DNA from: Amorphophallus konjac
Taxonomy: Eukaryota > Streptophyta > Magnoliopsida > Alismatales > Araceae
Length of the DNA: 64,000 bases
Assembly: GCA_022559845.1 (NCBI GenBank)
Contig: CM040120.1
Span: forward strand, 310,532,740 to 310,596,739
Direction: 5' to 3'
The notes under the pieces are model-generated. The model was given only the letters and a program-made list of their open reading frames with translations, was not told the origin of the DNA and made no database searches. Of the stretch, positions 36,729 through 48,956 are shown piece by piece; the first letter of the stretch is position 1, and each line of letters begins with the position of its first letter. A program made the position numbers and the translations under genes.

Positions 36729-37219
36729 AGAGCGGCCCAGCCAGCGGCGTCGGGCTCGAGAGCTTCATGTCCATCGAGGTCACGAGATAGGAGGAGTAAA
36801 GATGGGGATGAGGCTGATAGTTGGCATAGCCGACCTCGCACTGATGGAGGTTAGAGAGAGAGCTGGATAGCAGCTGCTTTTGTACACCGGGGTATGCCCC
36901 TAGAATGCTGTAGCAATGGGATGTAATGGGCATGTTTTGAGAAATGATGTGTGTTTTCTTCAATGTACTTGGCTTGGTTTGGTTGACGCCATCTTCCCTT
37001 TTCACTTGTTTCAACTACACTTAAAAAGGGAAAAAAGGTTAGTGTAGTATGATTTTAGCCCCCTGCCCGAGATAGATAGTACCTTCCTCGATGCAAGATA
37101 AGAGGGCTAAACGTGAGATGCATATGCATGTAAGCAGAATGCAATACGAAAAGAAAACATGATCATGCGGATGCAAAACATAGTTTTTTGGGTTTTGGGG
37201 GGTTTTATCATATATATAT

Positions 37220-37292
<73 letters not shown>

Positions 37293-38730
37293 CATCTCTT
37301 TCTCTTTTTTAGTTCTTTTTTGGTTGTTTTATACTTTTTGTAGAGTTTTACTTTTATATGATTTTTATATTTTTGAACATTTTTGATGATTTTTTTTGTT
37401 TTTTTGGAGTTGTTGTATTTTTGTTGTTAACGCCTGGTGACCACCCATATGGCACCTGACCTACATGAAGACGGGGTTTTCTTGTTGACCTCCCAGGTAT
37501 CCTGAGCGCACATCTAGATTGATTTGGGCCTCTAGACTCCTCGAATGACAGTCCTGTTGGTTAAGTCTTACCCTAATGACAATACCGTCATGCCATGTTT
37601 AGGCCCCCAGTTGTTTCCGACCACAGGGATACACCCAAAAAGTTTTCAATGTAAATGATTTGCCCGACGCGGGTCTCTTTCCTCACAACTATAGATGGTA
37701 TATGATGGAACACCTTGAAATCCTAACGGCCAACCGCCCGACGCTGACCCGGAATCAGATGTCGTCGCACCGACAGGTGACGCGATTGCATTGGCCTAAG
37801 CCCGAGGTTAAAATAAGAACATCAAGGTAGTAAATAGAGGTCTTGACTGGCCAGAAACACAGAGACCCTTTCGAAGAAATGAGTTTTGCTTTTCAAAGTG
37901 GACAACCATATATATGTTTTTACTAAACAAGGTTGCAGCCTTGACAGGTTCACCCTTCAGGGACTCCATTGAGCTTTCATCTTTTGGAGGGAGAAGGAAG
38001 AATGTAAGGGATAAACCTCCTGAGTGGACCGGCAAAACCGTTAACCCGGTGAGCTGGTTGGGGACCTACTCGACTCTCCCCTTTCGGGTAATTTCAGACC
38101 AATCCTCGAGTATTTGTCATTTGGTTGCCCCTTTTGCAGAATTTTGACTTTTGATTTTGAGAGGGGTTTCGCTTACTAAGGTCAGGCACGGTTACGACCA
38201 GTCCCTTTTATGTGGCTTTGCCACACATATGTGTTCAATTTTTTTGAGGGGGATATAGTCATTTGACATATTTAGGAATCCCTCATGTATGCCTATGGGG
38301 ACACTGCCCTCTTTTCGTGGTCTGACCCGGGCTCAAGGGGATGGATCCTACTCTTGCCTTGAGGGTGGTGTACTTCGGCTCCCACATGCTCAACATTTTA
38401 AGGGCGTCGACTGTCTCATTTGGTCGAAGAGGGGAAGAACAAAGACTACGTCCTACTTGGAGACCTTCGGGGTGAGGCCCCGTCACAGGCGATGCCACCC
38501 ATTTTGGTAAAACATGTGCATGTATGCATGTTGCTTTTCTTCTAGTAGGTATAGGCCGACGTGGCCGGACAGGGATCTCCACGACTCTGGCAGACCAAGA
38601 CCCAAAACTTACCAACCTTGATGGGCCCTATCCTAGCATGCAGGACGGATACAAATGATTTTGATTTCATGGTGACCACCAAGCGTCAGCGTTTTGGAAT
38701 TTTTTTTTTGAATGGCTATGTACAAGGTCT
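36729..38730. other. Noncoding spacer of element D
   Basis: Between the mobile-domain pseudogene and the end of the integrase. No protein similarity seen in six frames. It contains one microsatellite and otherwise featureless sequence. The position corresponds to the 3' noncoding region downstream of pol in Tat elements. Confidence 0.5.
37208..37293. repeat. (TA)n(CA)n(TA)n microsatellite
   Basis: A TA run, TACA units, an interrupted CA run, then another TA run. It creates spurious overlapping ORFs on both strands. Confidence 0.95.
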
Positions 38731-39869
38731 CATGAATAAAATTTCTTTAGATAAACCCCATTCCATGGATGCGCGAGTTCTACTCTGTTGGAGTCCACTA
38801 ATTTATAGACGTTACATGAGTAGGCTTCCTGGACGACAAACAGACCATCCCAATTTTCCTATAGCTTTGCTTTAAGACAGGTGGCTTTAGTGAGTTTCCT
38901 CTTTAGAACCAGTTCACATACTACAAATTTTCTCTCAAGAACTTTCTTTGCATAGTAACGTGAAATTCTTCGGTGATAAACTTGAGCATGATCAGCCGCG
39001 ATCATTCGCCTCTCATCTAATAGTTCCAGCTGGGCCAAAAGATTTTCTCGATGTTGCTCGGGATCGAGCTCGGGATCCAGCTGCACTCTTAGCGAGGGAA
39101 TGAATATTTCAAATGGTAGTACCGCTTTTGTCCCAAAAGTGAGTGCATACGGGGTTTGACCCGTGTGAGTACGGACAAATGTGCGGTAAGCCCAAAGCAT
39201 CTCTACGAGGCGATCTGGCTAATTTGAATAATGATGAGACTTGCAAGTTTTCTTGATAATTCTGATGAGAGTTTTATTTGTAGCTTCGGCTTGTCCGTTT
39301 CCTTATGGGTAATAAGGAGAAGAATGATGCAAGTTAATGCCATATTTACCACACATGTCACGGAGCTCCTACGATGTGAACTGTGGTTCATTGTCGGTGA
39401 CGATGTCACGAGGGATGCCGAACCTGACGAGGATGTTGCGCTTGATGAACTTCACCACCGTTGATGCCTTGACTTTCGTGAATGCCTCAGTTTCCACCCA
39501 CTTCGTGAAGTACTCTGTAGCGGTGAGTATGAAGGACTTTCTTCAGACTTCGCCGGTTGTATCCTCCAAGGGACCGACCACATCGAATGCCCACATGGCG
39601 AAAGGCCAAGGAGCTATAAGAGGGTGAAGTGAGGATGAAGGAGCGTGAACCTTGTCCGCATGGAGTTGGCATTTGGAACAATGGCGAACATAATGGGCAC
39701 AGTCCTCATTCATGGTAGGCCAGTAGTATTGCCGAAGGAGTTTCTGAGCGAGCATGCGACCATTCACATGGCCAGCACATTCACTGGAATGTGCAGCTTC
39801 GACAACTGCACGAGATTCCGTCTCATCGAGACAGTGGAGGTATACTCCACTAAGAGATTTGTGTTGCAA
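38731..39869 (-). pseudogene. Tat-type Ty3/gypsy integrase remnant (element D)
   Basis: Minus strand. At 39543-39869 the zinc-binding domain (LLRQYYWPTMNEDCAHYVRHC, then SKCQLHAD and FDVVGPLED). The catalytic core is broken between 39200 and 39540 by frameshifts, although pieces such as DNEPQFTS-like sequence can be traced. At 38859-39200 comes LWAYRTFVRTHTGQTPYALT, typical of the Tat/Ogre branch, then a degraded C-terminus ending in a PWNGVYLKKFY-type motif near 38735. Tat integrases end with this PWN..NL.KYY block and lack a chromodomain, unlike the other gypsy elements here. Several stops; not functional. Confidence 0.88.
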
Positions 39870-39929
39870 GAGACCGCCTATGATGGCAAAGTGCTCTGCA
39901 GCTCGACAAATGGCTCATCGATCGAGGGC

Positions 39930-40448
39930 AATATCATAATCAAGGAAGGATCCATCCCGGAGATAGTTCTCGATGTCGAAGAACCGGGGATTGCCATCCT
40001 TGATGTCAATCTCGGGCTCGTGAGAGATGGCGTGGACTTGAAGAGAGGACTCTAACAATTGTTGGAACCAAGGATCTGAGTGTGAAGGAGTGTGCATCCT
40101 TTGCACTATAACAGTAGCTGACGGCTCTTCGTCAGGAATTGGGAGAGAGGATGCTATAGAAGCGAGAGCATCAGCTATAATGTTTTGAGCCCTAGGGGTA
40201 TGCACTAGGGTTAATATCCTAAACCGCCGGACTACCCTGCTGACTAAGTCCTGGTAGGGTTTTAGCTTCGGGTCCCGAGTTTGATACTTGTTGAGGGATT
40301 GTCGGAGTATAAGCTGGGAGTCTCCGATGATCTGGAGCTCCTTAACTTCGAGTGCCAATGCCATTTTTAAGCCTGTGAGGAGCGCCTCATACTCTGCCAT
40401 TTTATTTGTTGTAGGGAAGGTTAACTGACAAGCACGTGGGATGATAAC
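39930..40448 (-). pseudogene. Tat-type additional RNase H remnant (element D)
   Basis: Minus-strand frame with the second (archaeal/plant-type) RNase H that precedes integrase in Tat/Ogre elements: LTFPTTNKMAEYEALLTGLK, IIGDSQLILRQ, and RAQNIIADALASIAS, followed by a linker to integrase. The N-terminal part, including the first catalytic aspartate, is cut off at 40448 where LTR E begins; the reading frame that continues to 40562 is LTR sequence and should not be read as protein. Reverse transcriptase, protease and gag of D are not found beyond E, so D was truncated by E's insertion and a later deletion. Confidence 0.88.
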
Positions 40449-40813
40449 TGTAACGACACGGAGGTCCGAATACCGGTAAACCGATACCAAAATCTCGGAG
40501 ACGCCACCCAAGAGGCTGATGAGGCCCCGTAAGGGTTGGGAGGATTGGTTGAGGAGGTGCATAATGAACTAGAATTACACGCGCGTTATAAAATAGTAAT
40601 TTTAAGCGTAAGCAATTGACAATAACAGAGTGATATATTTATATAAAGTAGTCCAGATCCATATATTACAAGTCCAAACACTGTACAAGGGTCAAAATAA
40701 TCAACTACAGGGGGCATACCCCGATCAAAAGGAGAAAGACAGACATACCAATGCTAGCACCTACGACCTGCCGTCAAAAGCACGAGAACCACCAGCGGAC
40801 TGCTGCTGTTGCT

Positions 40814-40859
40814 CACCTGGAAAGGAAAGGGTGAGTCTCACAACATAGACTCAGTAGGG
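40814..40859 (-). promoter_or_regulatory. Conserved LTR stem-loop and putative 3' splice site (element E)
   Basis: The minus strand reads CTACTGAGTCT, ATGTTGTG, AGACTCAC (6-bp stem GAGTCT/AGACTC), then CCTTTCCTTTCCAG|GTGA, with the intron end at 40817. Confidence 0.65.
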
Positions 40860-41565
40860 TTCACATAGATTCCTACCTCGTAGCTAAACTTATAAAAACA
40901 ATTAATAATGCAATGGCATAAGAAAAATAATAGTTAATAAAGCTATACCGGTATATTAACAATTAAAGACAGCTAATTGAAATGCCATTTAATATTCAAA
41001 CGAATAAATAAACATGAGAATCACAATCTACCTAATAGAATAAAAATGCAATATTTCCATCATTTCTAAGTGATAGGAGAAAGAGAGGACCACCAGAAAG
41101 AAGACCAGACGCGTCCACTAACGACTTCTACTGCGTCTCGGGTATCTCCACTCGCCTGGAACGAGGCTAATGAGACATGTAACAGTAACAAAGGTCAAGA
41201 ACTAGTCAGGGTCACACTCATCAGTGTCAGTCCACGCCCCTGACCACGTGTGCACACACAAGCTCAATGCCTTGAGCCAGGCCTCTAGCTAGTTTCCCCC
41301 CCAGTAGGATGCTACTGACAAGCAAGGGGGCCCACGGAAACTAGCTTAAAAACTGTACACCGGGACTACCCCGCCACCTCTCCCAAGTGGGCTGACACTA
41401 AAGGTCGCCAGGCTATGACTAGTGGTTCCATCACAAGGAAAGAGAAAACATTTCTACAGAATATAAAAATGTGCCATAGTTTGTAAAAATATCTAAACAT
41501 GGCGAACATGCATCATTGAACTCATAATTAAATGAACAGGATATAATTGATATGTTGTAGGACCA

Positions 41566-41929
41566 AACGGTCTAGCATAGGGCCTTAAGGATCTAGTAAG
41601 CGGTCGAACGATTGACAGCTACACCGACCCATGCGGTCTTCTCTATGATCGCTTAGCCATGAACACTTCATATATTTGAACAGAATGAAACCTTGATAAG
41701 GAAACGGTCGTGCGACTGACCGCTTAGGGATAGAAAATGGTCTGGACAAAGATCGCTAGGCTCACACCGCCTTACAGGGTCAAAGGGCATTAGCGGTCGT
41801 TTGCTGGACCACTAAGGTCCATAAACGGTCGGTCGAAAGACCGCCAAAAGCAATAAACGGTCCAGGGCGAGACCACTAAGGTCCACCACCTTATTCAATG
41901 AAGAAAACGGTCCCTGGAACGACTGCAAG
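41566..41929. repeat. Dyad array, LTR E
   Basis: About eight units of the form AAACGGTC, 6-9 bases, GACCGCTAA or GACCACTAAGG, such as AACGGTCGT...TGACCGCTTA and AACGGTCGG...AGACCGCC. Sequence-distinct from A, B and C but with the same ACG frame and length. Confidence 0.75.
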
Positions 41930-42239
41930 CCATCCAGAGGACCCGAACCGTGGGTAACTCGTTTGAAACCCCTCCCAATCGATTCAAATCGATGGGAAAA
42001 CATGTTTAAACCTGTTTTATACTATCACACACCCATCCTATAACCTTTTTACATCCAAGAACATAAAGACAATGGCCATGGATGGATCAAAAACATAAAT
42101 GACAAAGTTCATGCTTTTAAAACATAATGACGATGTTCATGCATATAGCCCCCCTATGAGCATGTCAATGGATAGGGAAACAATCCTAAGGAGGTAAGGA
42201 AGCCATCCCCCTACTTGGATTGAGAAGAAGACGCCGTTC

Positions 42240-43445
42240 TACGCCCATTCTACACGAGGAGATTGCTAACAATCTTAATGGGCTTGGGAAACAGATTTCA
42301 GAAGGGGACATTGTCAGGAAAATTCTTCGGTCGCTATCCCCCGCTTGGTACACTAAGGCCATAGTAATAATAGCAGTAGCAGCAACAGCGGTTGTAGCAG
42401 TGGGGAGTCTGACGGATTGTCAGACCTTGATCAAGAGGAGCAAGCTATCCTCACTCATCAGTTTCGGAAGTTTCTAAGAACGAAGGGAAAAACCTTTAGA
42501 AGAAGAGGGTCGTATCCTTCTGGTAGGAATTCTGATTTTAACAATGATAAAAACAAGATTACTAAGAAGGTCAAATGCTATCATTGCAGGAAGACATGAC
42601 ATATAAAAGGTGAATGTCCTAATCTCTAGAAGAAGGCCTCCAAGGTGCAGAAGAAGAAACCTCAAGTTATGGTCTATAGGTGGAGTGACGAGGAGGAAGA
42701 CCCAGAGGCCAGCTCTTCAGAGGAAGATGAAGAAGGAATATGCCTCATGGCCAAATGCGACGAAGAGGTAACCAATATCTTTGAGAATTTTACAATTTAT
42801 GATTGGGAAGATTCATATGCTGAACTGCTAGATAAATTTAATGCTTTGAGCAAAGAGCATAGGATCATAAAGAGAAAATTGAATGTTGCTACTGAAGAGC
42901 AGGTCCAAACTAACCAAGAGAATCTGAAGTTTAAGGAGGATTTAAAAGAAGTGGACTCTCTTAGAAAAGAAAATGAAGACCTTAAGTTTGAAAATCAAGA
43001 AGTACAAAAACAACTTGAAGAACTTAAGTCAACACTTCAAGAGAGTCAGAGTAACAACACCTTAATCACTGAAAAATATGAAGCAGTAAGGAAGGTCAAT
43101 TCTGAATTTCAGGAACATTGTGAAACACTACAAAAGGAGCTAGAAGATAAACAGAGAACTCTTGAAAAATTTGTTCAAGGAAAGATGAACTTAGACACCA
43201 TGTTAGGTACAAGGGTTAATTTCAACAAAGAGGGTTTGGGTTTCAATCCAACACACAAAAGACCCTTTGAATTCAAAACTATAACATTCTGTCCAGCTAA
43301 AGGGAAAGAAAAACTGGACACACCATCCAGTTCCAACAATGTTCAAAATGTTCAACATCTAAAGGAAAATTTGACAAACAATGATGGACAACAATTTAAA
43401 ACAGGAAAGAACTTTGCTAAGCAACCTACCATGCCCATTCACTAG
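42240..43445 (+). pseudogene. SIRE/Maximus-like copia Gag remnant (element F)
   Basis: Gag of a Ty1/copia element with its N-terminus missing. First a Gag core with NNLNGLGKQISEGDIVRKIL, then after a frameshift a basic segment and one CCHC knuckle (CYHCRKT..., interrupted by TGA at 42597-42599), then 42645-43445: an acidic stretch (SDEEEDPEASSSEEDEEG) and a long heptad-rich coiled coil (about residues 60-190). A long coiled-coil Gag C-terminus is characteristic of the SIRE/Maximus lineage. The junction with LTR E at the 5' side is an abrupt deletion. Confidence 0.85.
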
Positions 43446-43795
43446 AACAAGAATGCTAACAGGTCAAGGCATGTGAGTCAAAATAGAAACTCCAACTTCT
43501 ATGAAAGAATGGGCTAGTACAGAACACACTGGGGAGGTCCTGCATATTCATAGAAATTATTTAATAAAATTAACTCCCCTAGATAGTTTGGGTACAGTAG
43601 ATACTCGAGGAATGAACAATCCACCAACAGGAACAGGTTCAACATCAATAAACCAAGTGGATAGAACTTTAGCTATAACTTCAATAAAACTGTAAATAGA
43701 GTGTAAACGAAAAATACCTTGAGACAGTTCTGGATTTCAAAGTGTTTGCTTAGAGAGTTTAATAGTGTTTTTGGACCCAATCTATCTTGGGTTCC

Positions 43796-44110
43796 AAACC
43801 ACTTTGCTTAATTTGCTCTATGTAGGTTAGCCTAGCAGCCGAGAACAACAAGTGGTATCTAGATAGCGGCTGCTCCAGGCACATGACAGGTGACCGATCC
43901 AAATTCAGTAAGCTGGAAATGAAGTTAGGGGGTCTGGTCAAATTTTGAGGGAAGAATAGAGGTGTGATTATCGGAATAGGAACGGTTGGTAAGTCCACCT
44001 CAAACACTATTGAGAAGGTACTGCTTGTTGAAGGTCTTCAACACAACTTGATTAGTATTAGTCAGCTATGTGACAAGGGTCACAGAGTTTTGTTTGATAA
44101 TGACTCTTGA
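43796..44110 (+). pseudogene. Copia protease remnant (element F)
   Basis: WYLDSGCSRHMTG carries the DSG active-site triad common in copia proteases. Frame breaks follow near 43948 (a stop in the G.V.GKG-type loop region) and again at 44108, before the integrase. Confidence 0.8.
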
Positions 44111-44116
44111 AAAATT

Positions 44117-45060
44117 TTGGAAATAAATTCTGACAGTGTGAAGTTTGTAGCTAATAGGGTCAATAATGTCTACATTGTGGACTTACATGATAAATCTCAG
44201 TTAAATCTTTGCTTGTCTATTGATCTTGAAAGTAATACTTTTATTTGGCATAGACGGTTAGGTCATGCTAGCTTTTCTTCTTTGAATAAACTGGTAAAAC
44301 ATGACTTAGTTAGAGGCATGCCTAGAATTAAATTCAGCTCTATTTCTAAATCATGTGATGCATGTGCTCTAGGCAAACAAACCCGCAAATCATTTAAGCT
44401 CAGATCTGAGCCCTTGTCTTCTAAGCCAATGGAGCTTTTGCATATGGATCTCTTTGGCCCAACCAGGACTCAAAGTCTAAATGGGAAGATATTTGGTTCG
44501 TAATTGTAGATGATTTTACGAGATATTCTTGGTTCTTTTTCTTGGCAAATAAAAATGAAGCCGACCATGGAGGAGAGTTTGAGAACTCTATTTTTGCTGA
44601 ATTCTGTAATAAAGAAGGACTAACTCACAGATTTTCTGCTCCTAGGACCCCAGAGCAGAACGGCATAGTGGAGAGAAGAAACATGACAATCATTGAGATG
44701 GCCAGAACTATGCTGATGGAGAGTTAGCTTCCCAGAAGATTTTGGGCAGAGGCAGCTAATACCGCTTGTTACATCATCAACAGAGCCTTGGTAAGACCCA
44801 TCCATAAGAAAACCACCTATGAACTCCTAAAAGGTAAGAAGCCAAATGTCTCATATTTCAAGATTTTTGGTTCAAAATGCTTCATCCACAACAATGATAA
44901 AAAGGACCTTGACAAATTTTATGCAAGGAATAACCCAGGAATTTTTCTAGGATTCTATGAAACAACTAGGGCATATAGGGTTTTCAACTGCACAGATCAG
45001 ACAGTAGAAGAGACACCTCATGTCTTATTTGATGAAACAAACCATCTCACTAACATAGAT
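44117..45060 (+). pseudogene. Copia integrase remnant with internal deletion (element F)
   Basis: The pre-integrase zinc domain is clear (FIWHRRLGHASFSSLNKLVK, CDACALGKQTRKSF). A stop/frameshift at 44503 precedes the core. The core is cut short: FFLANKNEA passes directly into DHGGEFENS, so about 40-50 residues of the usual catalytic domain are missing. Then come PRTPEQNGIVERRN, a TAG stop at 44726-44728, and the C-terminal PNVSYFKIFGSKCFI region with GIFLGFYETTRAYRVFN. Non-functional. Confidence 0.88.
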
Positions 45061-45279
45061 AATGATGACAGGTGCTCAAAAGAAGATGGAGAATTCTTAG
45101 AGGACAACGGGAATAAAGAAGCTGAACCACCTGAAGAAACAAGTACCACCAATCATGTAAGTTCAACTGAAGCAGGTGAGTCTTCAACAAACCTGAAATT
45201 TTTGAAAGATCACCCAGTAGACAACATCATAGGCAATCTTGAAGATCCACTTAGAACAAGGTCTCACTTTAGAAATGTT

Positions 45280-45799
45280 CAAAATCAAGACCTAGTTGCT
45301 TTGGTTTCACATATTGAACCCAAATCAGTAGAAGAGGCTTTAAATGATGCTTCATGGGTCAATGCTATGTGTGAGGAGTTAGGTCAGTTCGAAAGAAATA
45401 ATGTCTGGGAGCTAGTTCAGAGACCAGAAAATACAAATGTCATAGGAACGAAATGGGTTTTTAAGAATAAAATGAATGAGGATGAAATTATTTCTGGAAA
45501 TAAAGCCAGACTAGTAGCCAAGGGCTACTGTCAGGAATTTGTAGTTGATTTTGATGAATCCTATGCACATATTGCTAGGATGGAAGCAATTAGGATTTTG
45601 TTGGCTTTCGCTTGTTCTAAAAATATAAAACTTCAACAAATGGATGTTAAAAGTGCATTTTTAAATGGTGTTATCAAATAAGAAGTTTTTGTAGAACAAT
45701 CTCCCGGATTTCAATTTTCTCCTCAACCTAACCAAGTTCTCAGGTTGAATAAAGCCCTGTACACTCTAAAGCAGACTCCACGGGACTGGTATGAGAGGC
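45280..45799 (+). pseudogene. Copia reverse transcriptase, N-terminal part (element F)
   Basis: RT begins around EPKSVEEALNDASWVNAMCE, with NVIGTKWVFKNKMNEDE, KARLVAKGYCQEF, and LQQMDVKSAFLNG carrying the first catalytic aspartate. A TAA stop lies at 45679-45681 just before EVFVEQSPGFQF. The frame is cut after RDWYERL by the insertion of element G and resumes in frame at 56737. Confidence 0.92.
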
Positions 45800-45801
45800 T
45801 G
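45797..45801. repeat. Left target-site duplication of element G (GGCTG)
   Basis: GGCTG precedes the LTR at 45802 and recurs at 56732-56736. Confidence 0.92.
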
Positions 45802-46113
45802 TGTCACGCCCCGAACAAGGCGGAAGTATCGGGACGTACAGTTAGGGACACGCTAGCAAGAGAGGGAACTAAATCTAAAATAATACACAAGTGCTACAAG
45901 ATGGAAATGCTAAATGATTAATAATAAACCACGACTAATACAATAATCCTCAAGTTCAACTTAATACAACTGGAATAATCAACCACTAAAACTCAATAAC
46001 AAACGGAAACTAAATGATCTCCAAACACAACTAACAAAGATAACACACTACTAACACACTAGAACTGATACACTCAAGACATCACTCCTGCCCTTCCCCA
46101 TCGGTAAGCGCGT

Positions 46114-46172
46114 CACCTGAAAAGCCTGGAAAGGGGGGGAAAACAACGGGGTGTGAGCTGACGCTCAGTAGG
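46114..46172 (-). promoter_or_regulatory. Conserved LTR stem-loop and putative 3' splice site (element G, 3' LTR)
   Basis: The minus strand reads CCTACTGAGC, GTCA, GCTCACACC (stem GAGC/GCTC), then a C/T-rich stretch and GGCTTTTCAG|GTGACG, with the intron end at 46117. The donor GAG|GTAGGTGATAAC begins at 47844. Confidence 0.6.
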
Positions 46173-47285
46173 AAATAACAGACATGTATAAGTGATTAAC
46201 AGTTTAATTACATTTTCAAAATGTCATGCTACAAATGATAAAAACAATAAAAAGATAACGATGATATCACGAAACGAAATTCAAAGATCTTGCAAGGTCA
46301 AGAAATATAATGAATAGAATAGTAAGACAAGAATTTACTACAGGAGATAACGATAAAAAGTTGGCCATATCAAGTCGATTCAAGTCATGTCAAGCACGTA
46401 TGTAATTTCATTTCCACGTCCAAGTAATGAGCAAGTACAGTAACCACAAGTAGAGTATAGAACAGTGACGAGTGGAAAGTGAAAAGTAGTAGAAAGTAAT
46501 GTAGAGAGTAGTGGAGAGAGTAGTGGACAGTCCTAGATTTAACACATGTCAAGTACTGGTGCCAAATGCCACACCTAGTCATTCACCTCCCAGGGGTACA
46601 CGTAGTGTTCGGGCGCTCTTCCCAGGACCAGACCGAGCCCTTAATTGTTTGCCAGGCATTGATTTCTTTGGATCAAAGATCCCACGAATCTAGACTTCCA
46701 CAGTTTATGGCCAGAATTCTAAGGTTTAAACTAAGTAGCAATAACAACTTCAAGTAGGAAGGAGATTCATTTCCAGAATTTCAAGGTAAGTATAATCATC
46801 AAGGAGATTGAAATCAAGTCACAACAAGAGTTAATCGTGCTGCGCTACTGTACAACAGCAGCAATCAAACAAGCTAATCAACATATTAATCCTAATCATC
46901 AAGTTAAGATATCATGAGTAACCATTATCATTTGTATTAGCCAAAGTGCCAATAAGCTAGAACAAGTTATCAAGGTAAAGAACAAGCTCTCACAGGAGTG
47001 AAAAAGAATGCATTAACAGAGATTTAGTTACACCATTAACCATTAATTAAGTGAGTTTCTATTTAATCTTGTATGCATTGAAATGAAGATGGTAAACGGT
47101 GCGTTTTTATGCTAAGTTTGCATGTAGGAACCAATCCAAATTTGAAATCAAGAGGGGTATATGAATAGGTCATTAGTTCCTCAAAAATGTAGTTTTCAAA
47201 GTGTTTAGGTTGAATGGTTTGATTCCCCGATGATCCGGATTGATCCCCGGGTCAAATCATAAAAAAAAATGGGTTTACACTACAT

Positions 47286-47511
47286 GGGTCGACCCTTTGG
47301 GTCGACCCCTGGAAAAATTCTAGGGATGGGTCGACCCCTGGGTCGACCCCTTCAAAATCAGGCTTCATGGGTCGACCCATTGGGTCGACCCCCTGCTCTG
47401 GGTGCATGGGTCGACCCCTGCAGGCCGTGGGTCGACCCATTGGGTCGACCCATGCAAGGCAGCATTGCTGCTGCTTGCAGGGTGAAAATGGGTCGACCCA
47501 CGGGTCGACCC
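47286..47511. repeat. GGGTCGACCC palindrome array, 3' LTR of G (11 copies)
   Basis: Eleven perfect 10-bp palindromes GGGTCGACCC, mostly in pairs 12-13 bp apart (ATG, ATT or CCT between them) and singles up to about 35 bp apart. The repeat keeps several frames open and creates spurious Gly-Arg-Pro-rich ORFs. Lies inside the putative LTR intron. Confidence 0.95.
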
Positions 47512-48882
47512 CTGGGTTTCCAGACCCAAAAAGCGATGAAAAACTCCAAGAATTTGGGGTCTAAATGTATTGGGATCATAACCATAGACTCTAGGGTCAA
47601 TAATATGCATCCTAGGGTCATAAAACACAATTTTAAATCACGAATTTCGATAGGAATCCAATGAAATAAATCCTATTCTATGAAGAACACAAGTGAAGTC
47701 TAGCTTGCTAGCATGCTTCTAATAACACACAAAATACTCTAGACATGATCTATAAAAATTGGGGATTTTGATGTCAAAAGAAAGCTAACATGCTATTGAT
47801 TACATTCATGTATGTTAATTAGAAATTGGGCTGTTATCACCTACCTCAAATTGAAGAAGGAACTCGAAACCTAGAATAAAGAACAACTTGACAGCACCTC
47901 ACTAAAACTTCGATATCTCCTCGGATACCTAATGAAAATTGGGGCTTTTGCCACCAATGGAAAGAGCTCGATGAGAGGTACAATTTGCTATACTCATGAT
48001 CAAGATTTGGTTGAGAATTCCTACCTCAATCGATTGATCAAAGAAGGATGAAGGGAAGCCAACGGCCTACTGACCGACCTCCACAAATCGAACTAGATCT
48101 CTCCAGATCCGAAATTTCAGCGAACCCCACAGCAGCCAAATGAAAGAAGACTCATAGGGCTTCATTTTGATAGCTCATAGAGCTTCTGGAGCCTTCTGAA
48201 TTGGGAGTATTTGCTGCTGCAAGCTACGAGTTTAGAAACGGCGCCGAAATCCTTGACTTGACCAAACTATGTCGGCAGCACGTTTTGGGGTTAAGTATAC
48301 CTCAAATTGATTGAGGGTAAATGTTCCTTTATGTAATACCTTTCATTTGCCTCTGGAATCACCCCATTTGGTTGAGAATCAAGCTCGAATTTGATGTTCA
48401 AAGTTTGGGTGAATAGTAAATTCGAATTTGGGTTAGGTGGGTTATAAGTCAGGCTTAATCCACTGATTAGGCCTAGATAATGATTTAATTAGGCTTACTC
48501 CAAGAAGATAAAAGTGTTAGTCGAAGCATCTATTATTTAATTACTATTTTTATGAATTTTTATATGGTAAATAAAATTCCACTTCTACTATTCCGTAATT
48601 AATTAAATATTAAGTTCGGAAGAATTAGTTCGCTAATTCGGCTTAATAAACGATTGTATTAGGCTTAATTGTAGAAGACAAAGTTGATAAAAAAAATTAA
48701 TTCTACAAGATGTGATTTTTGGGGATTTTTAGAAAATAGTAGAAAAATGACTTATTCTATTAATTAATTAATTAATCTAATTAATTTGGATAATTCTCAT
48801 TAATTTCGAATAATTTCAAATAAATTCCAAATAATTACAAATAACTCTCTAAATAAATTTCTAAAGAATTTGGGGTCTTACA

Positions 48883-48895
48883 CCCTCCCCTACTT
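48883..48895 (-). other. Polypurine tract of element G
   Basis: The minus strand reads AAGTAGGGGAGGG directly before the 3' LTR start TGTAAGACC. Confidence 0.9.
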
Positions 48896-48956
48896 AAAGG
48901 AATTTGGTCCTCCAAATTCACTGCACTAAAACTGAGAGTAGAAAAAGATCACTCAC

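Larger units (their letters stand above)
40449..42220 (-). mobile_element. Element E: truncated gypsy LTR
   Basis: Plus-strand start TGTAACGACACGGAGG, aligning in style with LTR C (TGTAATGACCCGAG). No primer-binding site lies on the low-coordinate side, so this is a 3' or solo LTR. ATAAC (40444-40448) would be one target duplication; I find no partner. The LTR keeps the stem-loop with acceptor and a dyad array but loses its start: near 42200-42240 it passes, without a TGT...ACA edge, into copia gag sequence. CCAA|GTAGGG near 42210 (minus strand) may be the decayed donor. Confidence 0.75.
45802..48882 (-). mobile_element. Element G 3' LTR
   Basis: 3081 bp, TGTCACGCCCC to GGGGTCTTACA on the plus strand. 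It differs from the 5' LTR (3055 bp) by roughly 18 substitutions by eye and four indels: a 12-bp tandem unit (GAGAGAGTAGTG, near 46514) and three changes in the GGGTCGACCC array that account exactly for the net 26-bp difference. Confidence 0.95.

Noticed and set aside
37039..37386. ORFs over the CA/TA microsatellite
   Set aside because: Simple-sequence translation only.
39645..40055. 136-codon plus-strand ORF opposite the Tat integrase/RNase H
   Set aside because: A shadow of the minus-strand pol frame with no independent support.
39915..40562. RNase H ORF continuing to 40562
   Set aside because: Sequence above 40448 is LTR E, and the open frame across the junction is fortuitous.
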